This document shows, piece by piece, positions 37,101 to 46,659 of a stretch of DNA of 64,000 nucleotides. Position numbers and translations under genes: made by a program. The stretch is from positions 13,280,501-13,344,500 of the forward strand of contig NC_092666.1 in NCBI RefSeq assembly GCF_032118995.1, given 5' to 3'. The DNA comes from Asterias amurensis (lineage: Eukaryota > Echinodermata > Asteroidea > Forcipulatida > Asteriidae). A model generated the notes under the pieces. The model was not told where the DNA came from. It worked only from the letters and a program-made list of their open reading frames with translations, and made no database searches. The first letter of the stretch is position 1; each line of letters opens with the position of its first letter.

Positions 37101-37413
37101 ACGGAAACCAATGTTTCTTTTTAATCACGAATTACTCAAAAAATCAAACTTCACGACCCGCAACTTTTACATCCAACATGTCAATCAAATGCAGAGGGAA
37201 AAAAACGAACGCACAACCACAAGAAATATTTAAACGCACCCAAATGCCGATGCAGCAGCTCGCCCGTCGCAAAAACCCAACTCACTTCCAACATCGAGAA
37301 AAAGGTTTCCGAATTTTCTCCCCAAAATTCCCTTAATATCTCCTCAGTTTCTATAGGAAACTAATCACTCATGGTTCTTACCTAGGCTCCAGAGCTTGTT
37401 CTAACATATCCAT
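25141..37413 (-). CDS. USF2-like: USF upstream stimulatory factor, bHLH-leucine zipper (8 exons)
   Basis: Exons in order: 37413-37382, 33061-33018, 32362-32292, 31373-31230, 27613-27454, 26275-26188, 25853-25703, 25362-25141. All GT-AG and in frame, 303 aa. USF proteins bind CACGTG E-boxes as dimers and activate transcription. The N-terminus MDMLEQALEP resembles vertebrate USF2. Next come YQFRTDSNGQSQVTYRVVQV (50-69) and the USF-specific region GETRFTYFP (~116-124). QFYVMMSPQDVLQ (~152-164) follows. The bHLH (~190-250) contains HNEVERRRRDKINNWIVRL, with the His, Glu and Arg that contact the E-box. The leucine zipper (~258-295) is NELLRQQVEELKNENTLL. The motifs settle family and domain order; the USF1/USF2 split may be vertebrate-specific, so an invertebrate USF is the safest name. 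The first intron is over 4 kb. Confidence 0.95.
25575..25650 (+). repeat. tRNA-like fragment
   Basis: CTCAGTTGGTTGAGCACC followed by TTTGTTCAAATCCTGC resembles tRNA A- and B-boxes. No full cloverleaf with a matching acceptor stem was found, so it is more likely a SINE head or tRNA pseudogene than a tRNA gene. It lies in a USF intron. Confidence 0.45.
26330..26502. repeat. Family E foldback element in a USF intron
   Basis: Starts CCAGCCGTCGATTTCACC and ends TTTCGTGAAATCGGCCGC, with ACTTAGGATTAATCTTAGG and its partners inside. Confidence 0.75.
26834..27402. mobile_element. Family B foldback MITE carrying a nested family G element
   Basis: Starts TTAAAGGAACATGTTGCC and ends GCAACGTGTCCCTTTAA. 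The central palindrome around GTCAAAAACTTGAC is intact. One arm is interrupted at 26938-27119 by a family G element, making this copy ~180 bp longer than the others. Confidence 0.85.
26938..27119 (+). mobile_element. Family G element nested in family B
   Basis: Bounded by AGTAGA on both sides, a likely 6-bp target duplication. It begins CAGGCCTGACACTTCACGG, ends AAGCATACAGGCCCG, and contains GATTGCCTCCGTTGCCCC and ATGCCTTAGTGCCCTTGCCC. It matches 32717-32884. Confidence 0.65.
28193..28440. mobile_element. Foldback element with GC-rich ends
   Basis: GGTGCGTTCGATAAGCTTCC and CTGGGTCGACCCCG on the left face CGGGGTCGACCCAGGGAAGC and ACGCACGCACC on the right. One copy seen. It lies in a USF intron. 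Confidence 0.65.
29106..29351. mobile_element. Family F foldback element, complete
   Basis: Starts CAGGGCCCAATTTCATAG and ends CTATGAAATTGGGCCCTG. Inside, ATTTCTTCCTTGACAATAAC faces its partner near 29290-29310, and ATATGGTTGGTAATCC faces GGATCACCAACC. Starts of the CAGGG type resemble hAT termini, but no clear 8-bp duplication was seen. Confidence 0.8.
29640..29997. mobile_element. Family B foldback MITE (TTAA-flanked)
   Basis: Starts TTAAAGGAACACGTTGCC and ends GGCAACGTGTTCTTTTAA, with the usual ATTGCGTGGTTTTCC / GGAAAACCACGCAATT arms and a GTCAAATTTTTGAC centre. It lies in a USF intron. Confidence 0.87.
31508..31646. repeat. Short foldback
   Basis: GACTTTGGAACGCTAGGTGG and CAGCAGACTTACCAGGTAAA face TTTACCTGGTAAGTCTGCTG and CCACCAAGCGTCCC. 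The loop is about 50 bp. It lies in a USF intron. Confidence 0.65.
31830..32201 (-). mobile_element. Family A MITE
   Basis: Starts TTAAAAGCACTGGACACT and ends GGTCTTTGACAATATTGTTAA, with a TTAA at each end although the right terminal repeat has decayed. The core ACTTCGTGTGACAAGG is present. It lies in a USF intron. Confidence 0.78.
32717..32884 (+). mobile_element. Family G element, second copy
   Basis: Begins CAGCCCTGACACTTCATGG and contains GAGTTGCCTCCATGCCCCC, TTTCTTGATAGGATGCCC and AATGCCTTGGTGCC. It matches the nested copy at 26938. Confidence 0.6.
33772..34078 (+). repeat. Tandem duplication of ~155 bp
   Basis: GGAAGTGTGTCATTACAACC, CTGCTTTGCTGGTAG and GGGGTGATTGG occur in the same order in both halves (about 33772-33918 and 33930-34078). 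It lies in the first USF intron, and no coding meaning is apparent. Confidence 0.7.
34538..34812. mobile_element. Long foldback element
   Basis: AACTATAAATATAACTATT and AGTAAAATCTCTTTTGAAGG on the left face TTAAAAGAGATTTTACTCA and ATATTTATAGTTAC on the right. The centre is CTGCTCGTCTTCAGGAGACG. Long frames on both strands follow from the palindrome. A half copy split by family A lies at 11373-11836. Confidence 0.75.
35444..35690 (-). pseudogene. 3' stub of a non-LTR retrotransposon reverse transcriptase
   Basis: The minus strand gives RLRLVGHSYR, WSPEHGRRNRGRQKHSYRD, then DRQGWASLN. This is the RL.W.GH......W.P...RRRGR....W..........DR..W motif seen near the C-terminus of LINE reverse transcriptases. 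No polymerase core was found upstream, so it is a dead fragment. Confidence 0.7.
35842..36248 (-). mobile_element. Family A MITE (TTAA-flanked)
   Basis: Starts TTAAAGGCAGTGGATACTA, ends AATAGTGTCCAGTGTCTTTAA, and has the hairpin GAGACCTCAGATTTAG / GAATTTGAGGTCTC. It lies in the first USF intron. Confidence 0.87.
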
Positions 37414-37838
37414 GTGGATTTGCCGAAACTTAGGACTGCAAACGAATCAGGGATGCTGGACAAAGTCACGGGGCCAAACACTGGGTCATGTGGGTGTACA
37501 TGTGACATTGGATAAAAAGAAAATGGCTGACGTTTTTCAACGTTCCCATTCTACAGCGTATGTTCGTGTACTTTGGTATAGGGTGATTTTAGATCCTCAT
37601 ATCAATCCGCGATGTCTCAATTTCTTCAAGAAAGGTAGCATTCTGTTCATGGTTTCATTGAACAATGTGATCAACCACAAATTATTTACCAGATAATTGT
37701 ATAACTTGGAATTATTCTGGTTTTTGAGGCATCGTTTTGGGATCTATATTACATTGCGTAGGGTGATTGGCGATGTATCTGGGACGTGATGCGGTTGACC
37801 GTTCAGCAGTTCGACAACGCTCGGTTGTACCACCTGAT

Positions 37839-37848
37839 ATTGGCCAAT
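37839..37848. promoter_or_regulatory. CCAAT palindrome upstream of USF
   Basis: ATTGGCCAAT presents a CCAAT box on both strands, ~430 bp upstream of the USF start codon. It is followed directly by TCACATGA, a near E-box. Confidence 0.4.
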
Positions 37849-37883
37849 CACATGACAGGGATCCTGGCGTTGTCACACACGTA

Positions 37884-37889
37884 CACGTG
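37884..37889. promoter_or_regulatory. CACGTG E-box upstream of USF
   Basis: A perfect CACGTG palindrome, the optimal USF binding site, ~470 bp upstream of the USF start codon. It sits within ACGTACACGTGGACGTG. Autoregulation is possible but inferred. Confidence 0.45.
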
Positions 37890-39162
37890 GACGTGACCTA
37901 AATCAAACACTTTTCTGGGTTTCCACAAACCCAGCCTTGGAATGCTCGTACAAGCCGAAGGTTTGAGACATGATGTCGGGAGTGGGTCGGGAGGGGCCAG
38001 GCAGGCAGTGATGTTGGGATGGGCGGGGTTTTGAGGCTCATATCCAGAACAGTAGAGGGCCTAGATATTTTGTACAAATATTTTGATCATTATTTATACG
38101 AGACAGCTAATTAGGTCCGTCTGCTAAATTTAATAAGCAATAGGCATAATATTAGACCACTACCTCAGAATAGATTTATTTAGAAAGAAGTAAAAAATAC
38201 GTCAGACAAACAATAAACAGAGAGCCAGAGAAAAAAAAATACATTCTCCGATACTTCACAAATACCTTTATTTTAACCAAACACTGAGATCCGAAACCAG
38301 CGAAATAAAAAAAGTAACGGGATGACTTGTGATAAAATAATTTATAGAGGGCCCTCTCACGTCACTGTCTTCTTCCCCAAACACAACACACAGTGACGTG
38401 TCACCCGACATCACCCGCAGGTAAACAATCAATCACAGACTCGTTTTATTCATGATCCATGACTCCTAAAAAAGTATGTAACAATATTAAATGGCAAAAT
38501 AAAATTGTTTGGTTGAAGTTAAAAAAAAATAAAAATAAATGCAGACAACTACGGGTGGCAGTCCTCCACGTCCCCGTGAGTTAGACTTGATTCAAGTCCC
38601 GTTCTCGTGTGAGAGGTCCCATAAGCATCGCGCCAATTATAGCAAACAAGCCATTCTTGCAATGATACTGGATGGAGACTTGGGTTGAGTCAAGTCTGTG
38701 GTGGTGGGTTCTGCTCGGCCGACTGAAGCCTACAGTACATATTGTATGTTTATGTTTTAAATTTGGATTTTTAGACTCTTTTTATGAGAGGGGGGGGGGT
38801 CTCCTCCCCCTCTCCTGGTCCTGTTTTCCCGTAATAAAAACTTTTGCAGCTTAACGGTTGGCCATCACACGCATGGTTTTGGTTACTAAATCGCGGGCCA
38901 GTGTGAGGAGCGGTGTTTACATGAAGAATAACACTTCAACTTTTAACAGTAGGCTAGCTCTAGATTTAATCGTGGCAAAACTGACAGATGAATTCAATCA
39001 TCATGATACCACAATCTTATGTTTTGTTCCTACTCAATGTCAACTAAACCGAGGCTGCATGATAGGACAAATTAATAGGCTGGCACAAATAGTTTTGAGA
39101 TGGCAAAAAGGAATTAAACATTATTTCAGTTTCTCTCTCCAGGAAAGGTTGTTCGTTTTCTC

Positions 39163-39976
39163 TCAAGCGCATTCTAATGCGCATTGATACTTCCTAATCA
39201 AAATATGCCCGATATAATCCCGCCCAAGTTCAAACATAACGTTAGCCAATTCAACGGCTGTTTCATGGGGAGCGTTCATTTTCAAACTCTTCGCCCGCCA
39301 GTCTCTCAGGGCAGCAAACAGTCGCTCATTCGGAGGGAAACCTCTTTCGATGCTGCCGATTCGAAATTCAGGGAGACCAAGTGCTACCGCCACCATGCGC
39401 CAGTCTGTAGAAAGGGTGCCGGCTATTTGAAGTAGTTCTTGGTCACTGATGGGTCCTTTAAGAAAAAGGAAAAAAATTAATAAGTATAGGTTGAATTTTG
39501 TTTGGTAAGATATGACACTTTTGTAAAAAATATTGATTGGACTTCTTCCATTAGGAAGGGTTGATGATCGAAAATGTATGAACACAATGTTTGGTTTTAA
39601 ATCAACTAGATTTACTACATTTATTATACAACTATTATGATGGCTTGAGAAATAATTCATTCCTTCAAAGACTGCCGCATTGTGAACAAAACATTTGCTT
39701 TTATGTAATTCCTTTTTGTTTAGATGAGTCGTTTTACAAAAAACATCCACCGATGGTTGGGGTATAAATAACATCTGTGAACAACACAACTTTTAAAACG
39801 TTAACCTATCAAAGTGATGTTGTTGTTGCTGTTGTTTTAGTTGTAAATTTGCTTGTTTTTTTGCTTCGTCTAAAATAATGTGTAATTACTTTTCCCACAC
39901 ACTCACCTATAGGCGCCTGTAACGGCACATCAGAGCAAATTCTGTAGTACGTTGTCGGGTCCCCGTAGCCTGGCAT
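39163..39976 (-). CDS. Small death-domain protein (2 exons)
   Basis: Exons 39976-39907 and 39455-39163 join in frame (donor ATAG|GTGAGT, acceptor TTTCTTAAAG) to give 120 aa. Residues ~26-105 read as a death domain: DQELLQIAGTLSTDWRMVAV, then ALGLPEFRIGSIERG, AALRDWRAKS, and TAVELANVMFELGRDYIGHIL. This is the L..IA..L..DW..VA..LGL...RI..I pattern with the helix-5 tryptophan in LRDW. Death domains pair with each other in receptor, inflammasome and NF-kappaB signalling. No receptor, caspase or kinase part is visible. It may be a free-standing adaptor or inhibitor, or the 3' part of a longer gene. An in-frame stop lies just before the ATG, so either that ATG is the start or CCAG|GATG is a splice acceptor. 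I do not recognise a specific orthologue. Confidence 0.7.
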
Positions 39977-39981
39977 CCTGG

Positions 39982-39990
39982 TTTATAAAA
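39982..39990 (-). promoter_or_regulatory. TATA-like box next to the death-domain gene
   Basis: TTTATAAAA on the plus strand, TTTTATAAA on the minus. It lies only ~8 bp upstream of the proposed start codon. A working TATA box would place transcription start inside the first exon, after that ATG, so it is either not used or the exon model needs changing. Confidence 0.25.
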
Positions 39991-39991
39991 A

Positions 39992-39999
39992 TGACGTCA
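39992..39999. promoter_or_regulatory. Perfect cAMP-response-type element
   Basis: TGACGTCA, the full palindromic CRE/ATF site, with a second near-match TGACGTGA ten bases further upstream. It sits just upstream of the death-domain exon. Confidence 0.45.
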
Positions 40000-40149
40000 C
40001 TGTGACGTGAGGTTCTTATTGGTAATGGTATACTGTGAAGGGATAAATACAAACGAATATTTAACGACTTGTTAAATTTTGGTTGATTTACAATGAGTTG
40101 TGGATATATGACTGAATATTTCACCAGAAGCTAATGCCCCGTTTACAAA

Positions 40150-43100
40150 CACCGACAGTCTGTACCCTGCCACTGTGTCCCAAAAAAGCCATATAATCCA
40201 CGCATGAATTCTTAATGGTAGAATTCATTAATAATAACAATGAACGAAATTGCAGGATTGTGATTCAAGATAGGTCTACCACGAATCAGTTCAGAAACTC
40301 TGAATAAGTTTCCCGTAACCTTCCAAAAGTCCAACAGTGAACCGTTTCAGTAACTTTCATAACAATAGAACAGCAAAATTAATGTTTCACAAACTTTGTC
40401 AGAAATAAGTTTTGTCAGAGCAAAAGACATTCTAAACTTCGCCAGAACGTTTGTCAGGGACCTGAAACTAAAACTTGTTCAATCATCATCACCATCACCT
40501 TGTAGCTTGGAAATCATGAAAACAAGACCAGAAACTGGCACTCAAAAAAAAAAAAAAACCAAGATTGCAAAGAAATTCCGGATTGTTAAAGCAGGAGACT
40601 CACCTCACACGCACCTGTAAAGCTTAGACGGGTACTTTTCTCGGCTGAAAAAATGCTCAGATAAAATAACTTTTAAACACTCAAGACAAATTCCTCCACC
40701 GTAGGAACTCTTAAATACAGCTTAAACATTCGAACAGCACCAGTCAAATAAAAACTGTCTAAATTCGAAAATTTAGCGGTTTTTTTCGTGTAGAGTCTTG
40801 CTTGTGTGTGAACGTATTTGACGAGAAGGACCTTTGAATTTGTATGCGACACACATGCTGGAAAATAGCGCGTTGCGATGTAAACAACTTTTGGGTAGTC
40901 ATGTGTTGTTTGATTAGGGTGTGTGCACAATGGTAAAAATGCCCTTTGCCCTGCCTCGCTGAGCCGATTATAACAGGCTTCAGAATCCAGAGTGTTTGAT
41001 GAACGGTTTTACTCAAAGAATTGGGTGTTAGTGGAATACAAAAATCAATCATTTGGAGACAGGCGGGTTGAGGTCAGCATATCGCATAGTATCGACAACT
41101 GATGAAGTTTAACTCTGAAGAAAAAAAAAAAAAAAATGGCCCGACGTGTCGCACTTTGGCCGAGTACTTCTCGATCGTTGTTTTTGTTGAAAAGTGTCTA
41201 GCCTTCGAGATATACTCTGCTATTATGGGGGTCGAGAAAAAAAATGGCCCGACGTGTCGGCCTTTGGCCGACTACTTCTCGATCGTTGTTTTTGTTGAAA
41301 AGTGTCTAGCCTTCGAGATATACTCTGCTATTATGGGGTCGAAACTTCAGGACATTATCTATTTTTTCCATTTTGCTCCATAGTTCGTTTTGGTTGGTTA
41401 GCAGCTTGCAACAGCTGATTCTGTTTTCTCATGAGTTTTAATTACAACCAACTACAACTAATAAGAAGGCCCCCACACCCTTAACGAAAGATACTATTTT
41501 ATGAACATAGTACTCATTGCAAAGAAAATGTATGCATGATTGAGTGAGTTTTTAAAACTTGAATTTAAAGTTCTGTACCCAGTCCAAATACTGTCAAAAA
41601 TATTATTTTCTGGGTGAGTCACGACGAGTTTACAATGCTTTTCAAGACAATGAATAATCACAAACTGCAACAACAAATTTAAGTAGTTCATCGGTTATTT
41701 AATTAATATGCAAGTTGGAGTGCATAGAATTCATTGAAACAGTAACAGTTGACAAAACAATACGAGTGTGATTTCAGTGTGTGCGGAAAAAAAATAAACA
41801 AATGAAAGTAAGATCTAGAATTACAATGTCTGAAAACGTAGTTCAAGAAAACATCACTTTCCATCCTAGAATTATGTCCAAGAAATAAACCACGAACTCC
41901 CAAACCAGGAACAACCAAACTACCAAGATGTTTTATGGTATTTTGTTGTTCCATTTTGGTTTGATCAAATACCGTGGTCAATTAAAAAAGGGCATCTCAA
42001 AATAATCAACTTGACAGAAGAAGAATTCCATTCCACAGGGTATTATCTGAACTCTTTTCCACTTCAGAAAAGCTCATTTTGAAAAGAGACAATTTGGAAA
42101 ATTGTACTTCTGTGTCTGATACACTCTTAGATTTGCGTGTACCTGTTTGGTGTTTTTCTATTCCCTTCTTCTCACAAAATATTAAAACAGATAAGTCATT
42201 TTTGAAAAATTCCAAGATATTATTTAGATTTTTTTCTTTTTGACAAGACAATCTTCTAGGTGAAATAAGAGATCTTCACAATGCAGGTGAGGTTAATTCC
42301 AAACCAGAATGACGCTATCTGTCAAAAATAGACTGGTGCCAAAAGATGTTATGCCACTCTGCTCTGTGATCTTACATCATACCACAGGGAACCTGATGGT
42401 GTGTGAAGACTAATTATAGAAGTGACTTTCTCTGTTGTTGCGGTTCCTAACACTAAGTGACAAACACATTAAAAACGCATACATAACGAAAAATAAGTAG
42501 AGGTAATTTATTTGAATAGTTCTACAAAGCGCACACGCTAACCCCAGGGTGACCCCCTTGTGTTTACTCAGGTAGTAGTTGGTAGCCAAGGCTTTATACC
42601 AAACCAAGGCCAGCTCTGTCCGGACCCCCTCCCTCCCGCCAATATATGAAAGCAAAGATGACCACGCGCAGACACACTGGTTCCTCCATCCTACCATCTC
42701 TCAGATTAGCGTGCTTGTAAAAACTTATCCACATACATGACCTCTGTAAACTGACAACTAAAAAAAAACCATGGAGGCAGTCCAATTTAATTTAATGCTT
42801 CCAGTAAATATCAACGCTGTGTCGTCAATCAAAATGTGAGCATGAATCAGAAATCACTGAGATCTTAAAACAATGATCTGAATCAATTTGGATCAATCTC
42901 TGATAATTCTCAAAAAAAAGTTGCTTCTTGATATTTTATCCTGACCCGACCTGAAATCCAACACAGCAAAGATTTGTTCAAAACAAAAATAACACTAATA
43001 GTTCCGGTTGATAAATTATTGCAATTTACCCACTGATTCACTCACTCAGATAACCCAAACTCTAGTCCCTCACTCACTCTACTACCTCTTCACTAAATTA

Positions 43101-43400
43101 AAACCTTACAGCTAAACATCATCAGATTCAACCTTCATTTCCACTGATCCCTAGGTCTAAATCAGAACCTCTCAACCCACCCTCTTTAAAGTGGCGGGCA
43201 TACCACCACTCCCCACCCCAACAATGCATTACACATAACCTAAACCTCACAACCCTGTCACAGATCTAGTCGCCCCCGACCTATAAAAACAAACCATGCT
43301 GGCAGCATGATGACATAATACGGGAATCCCCTAGTCGATGCGTCACATGATTGTGAAATGAAGGTCAAATGCAGACCATCCCTGAGAAGATGAGAGCGGA
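40150..43400. other. Interval without a recognised gene
   Basis: No spliced coding pattern or RNA gene was recognised. It contains poly-A runs, the small tandem duplication at 41121-41340 and unremarkable AT-rich DNA. Confidence 0.5.
41121..41340 (+). repeat. Two tandem copies of a ~107-bp unit
   Basis: Each unit runs from an A-rich stretch through ATGGCCCGACGTGTCG, GTACTTCTCGATCG or CTACTTCTCGATCG, and AGCCTTCGAGATATACTCTG to TATTATGGGG. The units are almost identical, implying a recent duplication. The open frame through both is repetitive and matches no known protein. Confidence 0.85.
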
Positions 43401-43406
43401 CAGCAT

Positions 43407-43700
43407 GACACGCCCAGGCCTGGATAGACATGCCCAGGCATGGACACGCCAAGGCCTGGACATGCCCAAGCCAGAACACGCCAAGGACTGGACACGCCCA
43501 TGCCTAGACACGCCCCATCCTGGATACGCCCATGCCTAGACACGCCCCATCCTGGATACGCCCAAGCATGGCTCACCAAGGCCTGGACATGCCCAAGCCT
43601 GGACACGCCAAGGACTGGACACGCCAAAGCCTGGACACGCCAAGGACTGGACACGCCAAAGCCTGGAGACATCCAGTCCTGGACATGCCCAGATCTGGAC
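43407..43700. repeat. 15-bp minisatellite
   Basis: About 19 imperfect copies of a 15-bp unit such as GACACGCCAAGGCCTG, with variants GACATGCCCAAGCCTG and GACACGCCCCATCCTG. Because 15 is a multiple of three, frames stay open on both strands (GHAQARTRQGLDTP-like). These are not genes. Confidence 0.9.
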
Positions 43701-43799
43701 TCTTTAAAGTGCATGCAATAGACAGGATGAGAGATTTTATGAAATTGGAATTCCAATACTCATCAAATCTAGAAAAATCGCACACACGTGTCCCTACTA

Positions 43800-44566
43800 C
43801 CTACTAACTGAAAACCAGTGGAAATAGAATACAATTGTGATTGGTAATCAATAAATAAAAACTATTATAGGCTGTACAATTCAAAACAATATATACATAC
43901 ATTTATACACAAATATACAAAATTATTTACAGTATTTAAACAATTTTTTGGTAATAAAAATGGTATTCAATTGTTGCAAGGTTTAACGACAAGATGAATG
44001 GTTCAAAAGAGAGATTTTTTGTTTATGAAATAATAACTTGCCTGTTGGTAAAAATTAAACTGAATTATAGCGAGGGATTATTTAAATGTGTCACATTGCA
44101 GGTCCTGTAAATTAAACAACCCCTTTAAACTTTTTTGATCTTCAAGTTCAGATTTTTATACAGATATTTTTAATACATGACAAATAATGCTGAAAAGGTG
44201 AAATTATTTGGACGGATTTTTAAATGAAAAACCTTGGCGACCTACACCCAGATATCAGTAAAAAATCACTATAAAAAATATGCTACTTACTTAATTTAAA
44301 TATATGTTAATTATCTTATTTAAATAAATTACTGTTATATTGAAGAGATTTACAGTCTGTTTGAAAAGACTGTATAGTGAATATTCAGGGTATGGGTCAC
44401 CCATAAGAACCAACGAGAAATAAATCTCAGAGATATTCCGATAGAATAAATCTACCGAACTAAATGAATAAGAAATGCTGAAAAAGTATGTGTTTTTTTA
44501 ACCAAATACCTGAAGAAGGTACAAATTGTGTATTGAAACACAGCAAACCTATAGATTGAAAATTAA
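43800..44566. other. AT-rich interval without a recognised gene
   Basis: Mostly A/T with no splice-bounded frame, terminal repeats or RNA-like sequence that I could identify. Confidence 0.5.
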
Positions 44567-46650
44567 TTTTTACTTAGACTTTTGTATTTTTTAATGATTA
44601 TAAATCATTTAATTATTACTTAAAATCTAAACTATGACCATTCTGAAACTCAGTCAGAAACTAAATGCATACCCATTTATCAGGAACTACTCGTCCATGG
44701 CATTCACACGGTCAGAAATGTATCCATGGCAACAGACAGAAATCAACAACGTAAAAGGAAAAGCCTGCCCAATCACACCATGTAGTGGAACCATAATATC
44801 CGGTACCCAGACTCCAATCACTAGATCTAATGCTATCTGGCTGTCATTTTCTCGGCTCCATGACGAGAAAAAGGCTGACACAGCCAGGTGGCCTTTCATT
44901 GAGTCTGGTACCCACTCTTCTATGATCTTATCTAATCCATCCACTGCATGACAGCATGTTTGAACAGCATGGAACCCAGTCTGTTGATATGAAATACAGA
45001 ACGCTTGGTGAATGTTTCACTCATAGTCGTCTCCCAAGCAGTTGAATAACGACAACAAAAAATAACAGAAAGTAAGGGAGAACTGTTGGTTAAAGAGAAC
45101 TATGCATCGCCTCTGGCCCATCCAACATCAGAGAGGGACTTCGCGAGCAAACTAATTTCCAGACGGCTTTAAACTTATTTTAATTATCTATGGAATGAAA
45201 TAAGGCGATAGACGACGAAAACAATCGGATAAATGAACAAGACTAAAATATTTAAAAAGTAATTTTTACTCAGACCTTTTTTTTTTAATTTTTTTTAATG
45301 ACTATAAATCATTAAAATTGTTGCTTAAAAACTAAACTATGACCATTCTGAAACTCAGTCAGAAACTAAATGCATACCCATTTATCAGGAACTACTCGTC
45401 CATGGCATTCACACGGTCAGAACTGTATCCATGGCAACAGACAGAAATCAACAACGTAAAAGGAAAAGCCTGCCCAATCACACCATGTAGTGGAACTATA
45501 ATATCCGGTACCCAGACTCCAATCACTAGATCTTATGCTATCTGGCTGTCATTTCCTCGGCTCCATGCCGAGAAAAAGGCTGACACAGCCAGGTGGCCTT
45601 TACAGTGAGTCTGGTACCCACTCTTCTATAGATTTTATCTTATCCATCCACTACATGACAGCATGTTTGAACAGCATGGAACCCAGTCTGCTGATATGAA
45701 ATACAGAACGCTTGGTGAATGTTTCACTCGTAGTCGTCTCCCAAGCAGTTGAATAACGACAACAAAAAATAACGGAAAGTAAGGAAGAACTGTTGGTTAA
45801 AGAGAACTATGCACCGCCTCTGGCCCATCCAACATCAGAGAGGGACTTCGCGGGCAAACTAATTTCCAGACGGCTTTAAAATTATTTTAATTATCTATGG
45901 AATGAAATAAGGCGATAGACGACGAAAACAATCGGATAAATGAACAAGACTAAAATATTTAAAAAGTAATTTTTACTCAGACCTTTTTTTTTTTTTTTTT
46001 TTTTAATGACTATAAATCATTAAAATTGTTACTTAAAAACTAAACTATGACCATTCTGAAACTCAGTCAGAAACTAAATGCATACCCATTTATCAGGAAC
46101 TACTCGTCCATGGCATTCACACGGTCAGAAATGTATCCATGGCAACAGACAGAAATCAACAACGTAAAAGGAAAAGCCTGCCCAATCACACCATGTAGTG
46201 GAACTATAATATCCGGTACCCAGACTCCAATCACTAGATCTTATGCTATCTGGCTGTCATTTTCTCGGCTCCATGCCGAGCAAAATGGCTGACACAGCCA
46301 GGTGCCTTTACATCGAGTCTGGTACCCACTCTTCTATTGATCTTTTCTAATCCATCCACTACACAAATGGCATGATTGAACAGCAAGAAACCAGTCTGCT
46401 GATATGAAATACAGAACGCTTGGTGAATGTTTCACTCATAGTCGTCTCCCAAGCAGTTGAATAACGACAACAAAAAATAACGGAAAGTAAGGAAGAACTG
46501 TTGGTTAAAGAGAACTATGCACCGCCTCTGGCCCATCCAACATCAGAGAGGGACTTCGCGGGCAAACTAATTTCCAGACGGCTTTAAACTTATTTTAATT
46601 ATCTATGGATGAAATGATTAGACAGACGAAGAAACAATTGGACAAAATGA
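44567..46650. repeat. Tandem triplication of a ~705-bp unit
   Basis: Units start near 44567, 45266 and 45973; the markers ATGACCATTCTGAAACTCAG lie at 44634, 45339 and 46047 (spacings 705 and 708). The third unit ends early, near 46610. Copies differ by a few point changes, by A/T run length, and by small indels near the GAGTCTGGTACCCACTC motif. On the plus strand the frame from TATGACCATTCTG stays open for 80-105 codons in all three. On the minus strand copy 1 alone has an open frame of ~98 codons following a good acceptor (TTTCATATCAACAG); copies 2 and 3 have a stop there. I do not recognise either product. A decayed gene fragment or a satellite seed are both possible. Confidence 0.9.
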
Positions 46651-46659
46651 AGACAGACA

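Noticed and set aside
39930-40124. 64-codon minus-strand frame overlapping the death-domain first exon
   Set aside because: It is in a different frame from the death-domain exon and has no motif or continuation.
43343-43807. Frames of 70-137 codons on both strands
   Set aside because: They follow from the 15-bp minisatellite, whose unit length keeps frames open.
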